In this document: one piece after another, positions 5,193 to 10,605 of the stretch | How the letters are laid out: each line of letters begins with the position of its first letter | Numbering within the stretch: position 1 is the stretch's first letter | NCBI GenBank assembly: GCA_904502045.1 | Contig: CAJGEB010000020.1 | Location: forward strand, 1-10,605 | Length of the DNA stretch: 10,605 nucleotides | DNA from: an uncultured Oscillospiraceae bacterium | GTDB lineage: Bacteria; Bacillota; Clostridia; Oscillospirales; Ruminococcaceae | Direction: 5' to 3' | Translations under genes and position numbers: made by a program | Notes under the pieces: generated by a model | Database searches by the model: none | Told to the model about the DNA's origin: nothing | The model's input: only the letters and a program-made list of their open reading frames with translations

Positions 5193-5218
5193 TTTACTCA
5201 AATCAAAGGTACTTTAAA

Positions 5219-5647
5219 ATGAAAAAAGACGTTCTTATATCTATTAAAGGAATACAGTCGGCAGACGGGGAATCCGATGCCGTTGAACTTACCACCCGCG
5301 GCTCCTTCTACCGCAAAAAAGACGACTACTACATCTGCTACGATGAGTCGCTGCTTACCGGTATGGATGGAATGAAAACCGTCCTCAAGGTCGAGGGCAG
5401 CCACAAGGTAACTATGACACGCAGCGGAAGCTCCCGTCAGCAGCTCATTATAGAAAAAGGAGCCCGCCATCAATGCAGGTACGATGTCGGCTTCGACTTC
5501 CTCACCATCGGAGTTTCCTGCGACAGTATCACCTCAAAATTAACCGATTCCGGCGGTGAACTGAATTTTAAATATTCTTTGGATATCAATACCGCTTTAT
5601 CAAGCGAAAATGAAGTATTTATAAATATTGAGGAGTGTAAAAACTAA
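5219..5647 (+). CDS. DUF1934 (YwiB-like) beta-barrel protein
   Basis: Encodes 142 residues of the DUF1934 family, whose Bacillus member YwiB is encoded just upstream of argS, as here. The sequence begins MKKDVLISIKGIQ, followed by alternating polar and hydrophobic strands. The pattern RGSFYRKKDDYYICYDES and the central VTMTRSG with QLIIEKG are typical of the family. Structures in this family show a small lipocalin-like barrel, but I know of no established function or active site. No signal peptide or membrane segment is visible, so it is cytoplasmic. An AAAGGTAC box precedes the ATG. Its TAA stop is followed at once by the argS ATG, which suggests translational coupling. Confidence 0.85.
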   Translation: MKKDVLISIKGIQSADGESDAVELTTRGSFYRKKDDYYICYDESLLTGMDGMKTVLKVEGSHKVTMTRSGSSRQQLIIEKGARHQCRYDVGFDFLTIGVSCDSITSKLTDSGGELNFKYSLDINTALSSENEVFINIEECKN

Positions 5648-7342
5648 ATGTCTGATCCTATTTATTTGACGACCGAACAAATACGCCGTCTTATCAGCTC
5701 AAGTCTGAAAACCGCATTCGACTTAAACGAACTTGCGCAAGCTGATATTCCTGATTTTACGGTGGAAATTCCCGCCGACCGTTCCCACGGAGATTTCGCC
5801 GCAAACGTAGCTATGGTTTCGGCGAAGATATTCCGCTCTGCACCCGTAAAAATCGCTCAGACCATACTTTCTCACATCGACCTTACCGGTTCCTTCTTCA
5901 GCAAGGTCGAGATAGCGGGTCCCGGATTTATCAACTTTTTCCTGTCGCCTTCGTGGTTTGCTCACGTAGTATCTGCAGCACTCGAGGAAAAGGAAAATTT
6001 TGGTAAAACCAATTACGGACAGGGCAAAAAGGTGATGGTGGAGTTCGTTTCCGCTAATCCCACCGGTCCTATGCACATGGGCAATGCCCGCGGCGGAGCC
6101 TTGGGCGACTGTCTTGCCGCAGCCCTTGACGCTGCAGGCTATGACGTTACGAGAGAATTCTACATTAACGACGCGGGAAACCAGATCGAAAAATTCGGAG
6201 CTTCCCTCGAAGCACGTTACTGTCAGCATTTCCTCGGAGAAGAAGCGTTCCAGTTCCCCGAAGACGGCTACCACGGCGATGATATTAAAGCGCACGCCGC
6301 AAATTTTGCCGAAATATTCGGTGATGCTTACCTTAACTCCACCGAACGCGAACGCCGCGATGCATTAGTCGCCTACGCGTTACCCATAAATATCGCTAAC
6401 CTCAAACGCGATCTCGGAAAATACCGCATCACTTACGACGTTTGGTTCCACGAAAAAAATCTTCACGATGACGGCTCGGTGAATAACGTCATCAGCATAC
6501 TGCGCGAAAAAGGTCTTACCTATTCAAAAGACGGCGCGCTTTGGTACAAGGCATCCTCCTTCGGTGCTGAAAAGGACGAGGTGCTCATCCGCGCAAACGG
6601 TGCTCCCACCTACTTTGCCGCCGATATCGCTTACCATTTCAACAAATTTGCTGTCCGCGGATTCGATACCGTTATCAACGTTTGGGGAGCCGACCACCAC
6701 GGCCACGTGGCTCGTCTTAAGGGCGCGATGGATGCTATCGGGCTCGACGGAAGCAAGCTCGACATCGTACTTATGCAGCTCGTTCGCCTTACCCAAAACG
6801 GCGAGGCAGTAAGAATGAGCAAGCGCACCGGCAAGGCGATCACTTTGACAGATCTCCTTGAGGAGATTCCGATCGACGCCGCGCGCTTCTTCTTCAATAT
6901 GCGTGAGCCCGGCAGCCGTCTTGACTTCGATTTAGGTCTTGCAGCGGAGCAGTCCTCACAAAATCCGGTATATTACGTTCAGTATGCTCACGCCCGCATC
7001 TGCAGTATCCTCAAAAATCTTGCAGCTCAGGGAGTTGCTCCCGCTGAGGTATCCTCAAAGCAGCTTGAGCTCCTCACCGATCCCTCAGAGCTTGAACTTA
7101 TACTCCAAACAGCAAGATTCCCCTCAATAGTTATTGATGCGGCACAAAACCGCGATCCCGCAAAGATCACGAAGTATTCGATCGATCTCGCATCGCTTTT
7201 CCACAAGTTTTATAATTCCTGCAGGGTAAACTGCGACGATCCCGAGCTCACTCAGGCGAGAATAGCTCTCTGCATCGCGGTACGCACTACCCTCAAAAAC
7301 ATACTCTCTATGCTTAAAATAGACGCACCCGAAGTAATGTGA
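5648..7342 (+). CDS. argS: Arginyl-tRNA synthetase
   Basis: Encodes a 564-residue class I aminoacyl-tRNA synthetase that charges tRNA-Arg with arginine. Family length is about 550-580. The N-terminal Add-1 domain (about 1-115) recognises the tRNA and contains the conserved RSHGDFAANVAM and VEIAGPGFINFFLS. The HIGH-type signature is HMGN at 143-146 within ANPTGPMHMGNARGGALGD. The KMSKS-type loop is RMSKRTG (389-395). The DALR anticodon-binding domain starts near NPVYYVQYAHARI and runs to the C-terminus. The ATG directly follows the stop of the DUF1934 gene; its GAGGAG box lies inside that gene about 12 bases upstream. No odd residues were noted. Confidence 0.98.
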   Translation: MSDPIYLTTEQIRRLISSSLKTAFDLNELAQADIPDFTVEIPADRSHGDFAANVAMVSAKIFRSAPVKIAQTILSHIDLTGSFFSKVEIAGPGFINFFLSPSWFAHVVSAALEEKENFGKTNYGQGKKVMVEFVSANPTGPMHMGNARGGALGDCLAAALDAAGYDVTREFYINDAGNQIEKFGASLEARYCQHFLGEEAFQFPEDGYHGDDIKAHAANFAEIFGDAYLNSTERERRDALVAYALPINIANLKRDLGKYRITYDVWFHEKNLHDDGSVNNVISILREKGLTYSKDGALWYKASSFGAEKDEVLIRANGAPTYFAADIAYHFNKFAVRGFDTVINVWGADHHGHVARLKGAMDAIGLDGSKLDIVLMQLVRLTQNGEAVRMSKRTGKAITLTDLLEEIPIDAARFFFNMREPGSRLDFDLGLAAEQSSQNPVYYVQYAHARICSILKNLAAQGVAPAEVSSKQLELLTDPSELELILQTARFPSIVIDAAQNRDPAKITKYSIDLASLFHKFYNSCRVNCDDPELTQARIALCIAVRTTLKNILSMLKIDAPEVM

Positions 7343-7367
7343 TCTTTTCATTTTAAGGAGAAGAAAA

Positions 7368-8540
7368 ATGGATATATCTTCATCTGTGATTTTTACGGAC
7401 GACGATTTTTACTCTGCTCTCGTTTCTCTCGGAGCTCCCGACAATGATAACATACTCAAATGGACTTGTGAAAACTCCGAAACCGCCGTTGCGGTTTTAC
7501 GCAAGTTTGTAAGCTCGGGTGCCGACGTATTATGCCTTCCCGCACTCCCTTTCAAAAATCAAGATTCCGAGAATTTTCAAAACGATAAAGATTTTGACCT
7601 TTTCAGGAAAATCGTATCTATTTATAAGGAAGCGATAAAGGGTACTGCTGCTTCAATTTCAGGGAAAATTCTTCCGTCGGGAGTCACTGCTGAGCCCTTC
7701 GGTGAGGTTCCCGTGCTTGATCTTCTCAATATTTATTCATCACAAGCACTTGTCCTTGCCGAGCTCGGTGTCGACCTGATTATTTGTGACGGATTTTCCT
7801 CTCTTGCCGATATCCGTATGGCTCTCTTGGGAGCTAAACAAGCAAATTTACCCGTTATTCCCATTATGTCGTACTCGGATGAGGCTCCCGAATTCGTACC
7901 TCTCAGCGCACTCATTACATTAAATTCGCTCAAAGCGTCAGCCTTCGGACTCGAACTTTTTGCGTATGACGACTCCACCCTTGATTTGATTAAAAGTCTG
8001 TCTGATTTTGCGGATACTCCTTTTATTATTAAGATAAGTGATGACACTCCCGAGTCACGCTCTTTTGCCGAAAAGCTTATCAGTCTCGGATTTTCGGTAG
8101 TCGGCGGAAAGCTTACCTGTAATAAATTCAGCGAGCGAGCGCTGCAAATCAAAAATAAGCCCCCTCTTCTTCATACTGAGTACCCCGATTTTTCTCCTAT
8201 ATACGCTGCAAACGCAACCGATATCTTTTGGATAAACGAAACCGCCGGCTCTACCGAGCCGCTTGTATGCTCCGTGGATATGGCGGATGAGCTCGTTACC
8301 CTTTCAGATGAAGGATACGATATAATTACCGTTAAGGTCGACTCCTTCGATGACGCTTACCAATTCTCTCTTAACTCCTATATAGCTGACTTACCGATAG
8401 CTTTTCTCTCCGATTCAGAGGAAGCTCTCGAAGCCGCTCTCATCTTCTACTGCGGTAAAGCACTTATTGACTCCCGTTCGGAAATCGCAAAAGAGGTACT
8501 CGAAAGGCTGGCTTGTTGGTACGGCGCCGTAATATATTAA
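7368..8540 (+). CDS. Degenerate homocysteine S-methyltransferase-like protein with pterin-domain-like C-terminus
   Basis: A 390-residue cytoplasmic protein resembling, weakly, the N-terminal half of cobalamin-dependent methionine synthase (MetH). Residues about 35-265 follow the Hcy-methyltransferase barrel. SGADVLCLPALPF (50-62) stands where the family has AGAD-x-x-x-T-N-TF. YSSQALVLAELGVDLIICDG (123-142) matches the YxxQxxxLxxAGVD segment. VVGGKLTC (244-251) stands in place of the GGCCG zinc motif. The zinc ligand cysteines are therefore not in their usual places and methyl transfer to homocysteine is doubtful. The C-terminus, AALIFYCGKALIDSRSEIAK through LACWYGAVIY, resembles the end of a pterin-binding (DHPS-like) domain. 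It follows argS by 25 bases with an AGGAG site, and a terminator follows. Real role unknown; the fold call is moderately sure. Confidence 0.65.
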   Translation: MDISSSVIFTDDDFYSALVSLGAPDNDNILKWTCENSETAVAVLRKFVSSGADVLCLPALPFKNQDSENFQNDKDFDLFRKIVSIYKEAIKGTAASISGKILPSGVTAEPFGEVPVLDLLNIYSSQALVLAELGVDLIICDGFSSLADIRMALLGAKQANLPVIPIMSYSDEAPEFVPLSALITLNSLKASAFGLELFAYDDSTLDLIKSLSDFADTPFIIKISDDTPESRSFAEKLISLGFSVVGGKLTCNKFSERALQIKNKPPLLHTEYPDFSPIYAANATDIFWINETAGSTEPLVCSVDMADELVTLSDEGYDIITVKVDSFDDAYQFSLNSYIADLPIAFLSDSEEALEAALIFYCGKALIDSRSEIAKEVLERLACWYGAVIY

Positions 8541-8560
8541 TAATGTATAAAAATTAAAAG

Positions 8561-8592
8561 GACTGCGATAAATTTTCATCGTAGTCTTTTTT
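8561..8592 (+). terminator. Rho-independent terminator after the murI-argS gene group
   Basis: GACTGCGAT (8561-8569) pairs with ATCGTAGTC (8578-8586, one G-U) around an 8-nt loop and is followed by six T. It lies 20 bases after the stop codon of the methyltransferase-like gene and separates this group from the decarboxylase genes. Confidence 0.9.
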
Positions 8593-8605
8593 GTCTTCAA
8601 ATATC

Positions 8606-8633
8606 TTGATTTTTTCAAATAATGTGTTAAAAT
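8606..8633 (+). promoter_or_regulatory. Sigma-A extended -10 promoter for the decarboxylase beta gene
   Basis: TTGATT (8606-8611) and TAAAAT (8628-8633) are 16 bases apart. A TG one base before the -10 box makes it extended (TGTTAAAAT). It starts 14 bases after the preceding terminator. The leader to the ATG at 8675 is about 35 nt and holds GGAGG at 8660-8664. Confidence 0.7.
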
Positions 8634-8674
8634 GTTCAAGGTGTTTTTATTAATTTAACGGAGGCTAATCAAAA

Positions 8675-9769
8675 ATGGACATTCTTTACCGCAATTTGCT
8701 GGAGTTCACCTGGCAGCAAGGAGTTATGATTTTAATCGGATGCTTGCTCATTTTCCTTGCAATAAAAAAAGAAATGGAGCCGACTCTTCTTTTACCGATG
8801 GGCTTCGGAACCCTACTTGTAAATATTCCTTTTTCGGAGGCGCTTACCGGTCCTATTAATGAGCTCTATCACGCAGGAATCGCTAACGAGCTTTTTCCGC
8901 TGCTCCTCTTCATTGGAATCGGTGCAATGATAGATTTCGGTCCCTTACTTTCCAATCCCAAGCTTATGCTTTTCGGTGCGGCGGCGCAGTTTGGTATCTT
9001 CTTTACTCTTGCGATGGCGCGTATGTTCTTCCCCGAAATCGACGCCGCTTCTATTGCAATCATCGGCGCTGCTGACGGTCCCACATCTATTGCTGTTGCA
9101 AATACCCTCGGTTCCCAATATAAAGGAGCCATTACCGTTGCCGCATACTCTTATATGGCACTTGTTCCGATTATTCAGCCGCCTGTTATAAGGCTCCTCA
9201 CCACCCGAAAGGAACGCCTCATTCGTATGCCCTATGAGCAAAAATCCGTTTCCAAGCTCACCAGAATTATGTTCCCGATACTCATAACCCTCGTCGTTTC
9301 TGCTATCGTTCCGCAGGCAACGGCTCTTATCGGATTCCTCATGTTCGGCAACCTTATCAGAGAGTGCGGAGTTCTTGATTCCCTCTCTGAAACCGCTCAG
9401 AAGGTCCTCGCAAATCTGGTTACGATATTCCTCGGAATCTCAGTCGCATTTAATATGACTGCTGAGCAGTTCCTGAAGGTCGATACCCTGCTCATTCTCG
9501 GACTCGGACTTATCGCCTTCATCGTTGATACCGCAGGCGGTGTACTTTTTGCAAAGTTCCTCAATCTCTTCCTTAAAAAGAAGATAAACCCAATGATCGG
9601 CGCGGCGGGAATCTCCGCTTTCCCGATGTCAGGAAGAATCGTTCACAAAATGGGACTCAAAGAGGATCCGCAAAACTTCCTGCTTATGCACTCCATCGGC
9701 GTTAATGTGTCTGGACAGATCGCTTCGGTTATTGCCGGCGGTATCATTCTCAGCTTCTTCGCGAAATAA
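8675..9769 (+). CDS. Sodium ion-translocating decarboxylase, beta subunit
   Basis: A 364-residue polytopic membrane protein of the OadB/GcdB/MmdB family, which couples decarboxylation of a carboxybiotin carrier to export of Na+. About nine to ten hydrophobic segments are visible. Family motifs include the Na+-site sequence GAADGPT (131-137), YMALVPIIQPP (160-170), FGNLIRECGVLDSL (224-237), and NPMIGAAGISAFPMSGR (305-321). The C-terminal NVSGQIASVIAGG (344-356) is also typical. It is at the short end of the family. The substrate (oxaloacetate, methylmalonyl-CoA, glutaconyl-CoA or malonate) cannot be told from this subunit. A gamma-like gene follows 14 bases later, but no alpha or biotin-carrier gene is adjacent. 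Confidence 0.93.
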   Translation: MDILYRNLLEFTWQQGVMILIGCLLIFLAIKKEMEPTLLLPMGFGTLLVNIPFSEALTGPINELYHAGIANELFPLLLFIGIGAMIDFGPLLSNPKLMLFGAAAQFGIFFTLAMARMFFPEIDAASIAIIGAADGPTSIAVANTLGSQYKGAITVAAYSYMALVPIIQPPVIRLLTTRKERLIRMPYEQKSVSKLTRIMFPILITLVVSAIVPQATALIGFLMFGNLIRECGVLDSLSETAQKVLANLVTIFLGISVAFNMTAEQFLKVDTLLILGLGLIAFIVDTAGGVLFAKFLNLFLKKKINPMIGAAGISAFPMSGRIVHKMGLKEDPQNFLLMHSIGVNVSGQIASVIAGGIILSFFAK

Positions 9770-9783
9770 AGGGGGATTTTAAA

Positions 9784-9969
9784 ATGAAATTTTTAACAGC
9801 ATTTTTGAGCGCGGCTCCTTCTGTACCCGAAATAAATTTTCAGCCCGAAAAATTTGTAGATATGCTCGGTTATATGGGTAAGGGAATGTTGGTCATCTTC
9901 GTTATTATCGGTGTGATAATTTTAGCCACTCTCGTTATCAACAAGTTTTTCTCGGGTAAGAAGCAGTAA
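9784..9969 (+). CDS. Small gamma-like subunit (OadG/MmdD type) of the decarboxylase pump
   Basis: A 61-residue protein with a short N-terminal part, one membrane segment (GKGMLVIFVIIGVIILATLV, residues 32-51) and a basic tail ending SGKKQ. The length, the single span preceded by a conserved-looking MxGKGMLxIF turn, and the place directly after the beta gene fit the gamma/delta subunits that assemble the carboxyltransferase onto the beta subunit. The charged, proline-rich soluble tail of full-length OadG is missing. It has AAAGGGGG-type purines upstream of the ATG (around 9770-9775). Sequence alone is too short for certainty about the family. Confidence 0.75.
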   Translation: MKFLTAFLSAAPSVPEINFQPEKFVDMLGYMGKGMLVIFVIIGVIILATLVINKFFSGKKQ

Positions 9970-9994
9970 TTTCAAAATACTTTAACACGCAAAA

Positions 9995-10028
9995 GACCTC
10001 GATGATTTCTCATCGAGGTCCTCTTTTT
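9995..10028 (+). terminator. Rho-independent terminator after the decarboxylase genes
   Basis: A perfect 11-bp stem (GACCTCGATGA and TCATCGAGGTC) closes a TTTC tetraloop and is followed by CTCTTTTT. It lies 25 bases after the stop of the small gamma-like gene. Confidence 0.94.
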
Positions 10029-10033
10029 AACAA

Positions 10034-10060
10034 AATAAAAATCCCCGCTCTCTGCGGGGA
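10034..10060 (-). terminator. Rho-independent terminator after serA
   Basis: On the minus strand TCCCCGC (10060-10054) pairs with GCGGGGA (10048-10042) around a 5-nt loop and is followed by TTTTTATTTT. It begins 15 bases after the serA stop codon. The plus strand also has CTTTTGTTTT after the stem, so it may act in both directions as a backup for the terminator at 9995. Confidence 0.88.
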
Positions 10061-10075
10061 CTTTTGTTTTATTTA

Positions 10076-10605
10076 TCAGAATACGTTTACTTTGATTACT
10101 CCGTCGATAGCCGCGTAAGCTGCAACAACGTCATCAGATACAGTACCCTTAACATCTATCATAGCGTACGCCATCTCTTTTCTCGACTTCGCACTCACTG
10201 CCTCTACCTCTAACTTCTTATCAGCGGCTACTGCGCTTATCTTGTTAAAGGTGTCAGCGCTATCCTTGTAAATTACCGCGATCCGAGCACCGGTTCCTCT
10301 TGCTACCTGTATATTAGGCATATTTACAGAGTTTACTATGTTACCGTTCTCAATGTAATCTATTGTCTGGAGCACTGCCATATTAGCACAGTTATCTTCA
10401 GATTCGGGGGTGGATGCTCCAAGGTGCGGGAACGCTATAACTCCCTCTTCACCGATAAGATCATCGCTTACGAAGTCAGTAACGTATGCTGCAAGCTTTC
10501 CACTCTTTAATGCTGCAAGAACATCTCCACTTGTTACAAGTTCTCCACGAGAATAGTTAAGTATACGAGCTCCGTCCTTCATCTTTGCTATTGACTGCTC
10601 ATTTA
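10076..10605 (-). CDS. serA: D-3-phosphoglycerate dehydrogenase, C-terminal part (partial)
   Basis: The gene enters from the right edge; 175 C-terminal residues are visible, starting NEQSIAKMKDGARILNYSRG in an open frame that continues beyond the window, so the ATG at 10582 is internal. The enzyme oxidises 3-phosphoglycerate with NAD+ as the first step of serine synthesis. The N-terminal visible part is the end of the nucleotide-binding domain with the conserved NYSRGELV, and FPHLGASTPESEDNCANMA contains the family's active-site histidine (PHLGAST). NSVNMPNIQV is the linker. The last about 75 residues (ARIAVIYKD to the end) look like an ACT domain, as in the short, single-ACT-domain SerA type common in Clostridia. 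It converges on the decarboxylase genes. Confidence 0.93.
   Translation of the reverse strand, partial: NEQSIAKMKDGARILNYSRGELVTSGDVLAALKSGKLAAYVTDFVSDDLIGEEGVIAFPHLGASTPESEDNCANMAVLQTIDYIENGNIVNSVNMPNIQVARGTGARIAVIYKDSADTFNKISAVAADKKLEVEAVSAKSRKEMAYAMIDVKGTVSDDVVAAYAAIDGVIKVNVF

Noticed and set aside
10042..10060. Start of serA at the ATG at 10582
   Set aside because: The frame remains open to the window edge with conserved dehydrogenase residues (NEQSIAK) upstream, so the ATG is an internal methionine and the gene is truncated by the window.

Overview
The window looks like a chromosomal segment of a Firmicutes bacterium of the class Clostridia, most likely of the gut Oscillospirales (Ruminococcaceae/Oscillospiraceae) type. 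The grounds are strong GGAGG-type ribosome binding sites, sigma-A style promoters, a Firmicutes-style L10 leader, the DUF1934 (YwiB)-argS gene pair, and a sodium-pump decarboxylase beta/gamma pair. The genus cannot be fixed from the sequence alone. Most of it is a core housekeeping region; no phage, insertion-sequence transposase or CRISPR array is visible.

Left half, minus strand (reading from about 3.9 kb down to 0.18 kb): rpmG, secE, nusG, rplK, rplA, rplJ, rplL, i.e. the L33/SecE/NusG/L11/L1/L10/L7-L12 cluster. It starts from a strong extended -10 promoter at about 3.9 kb. A second, near-perfect promoter lies just after rplA. It is followed by an L10 leader with a terminator hairpin in front of a TTG-started rplJ. 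A strong intrinsic terminator closes the cluster after rplL. Two RNA motifs that mimic the L1 binding site of 23S rRNA are visible, one in front of rplK and one between rplK and rplA, which points to autogenous control by L1. The extreme left edge holds the first 22 codons of another minus-strand gene.

Centre (3.78-4.38 kb): about 600 bases without a gene. It contains the rpmG promoter and leader, a T-rich stretch, the murI promoter, and a striking 203-bp element at 4109-4311. This element is built of two back-to-back modules. Each module has a closing stem around three hairpins, and the outer ends form imperfect inverted repeats. The left end of the element supplies the -10 box of the murI promoter. 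This is the least explained piece of the window.

Right half, plus strand: murI (glutamate racemase), a DUF1934 protein, argS, and a degenerate homocysteine-methyltransferase-like protein whose C-terminus resembles the end of a pterin-binding domain. These four genes are tightly spaced, probably one transcript, and end at a terminator at 8561. A separate promoter then drives a beta subunit of a sodium-translocating decarboxylase and a small gamma-like membrane protein, ended by another terminator. No alpha (carboxyltransferase) or biotin-carrier gene is present next to them. At the right edge, the C-terminal part of a 3-phosphoglycerate dehydrogenase (serA) converges from the minus strand with its own terminator.
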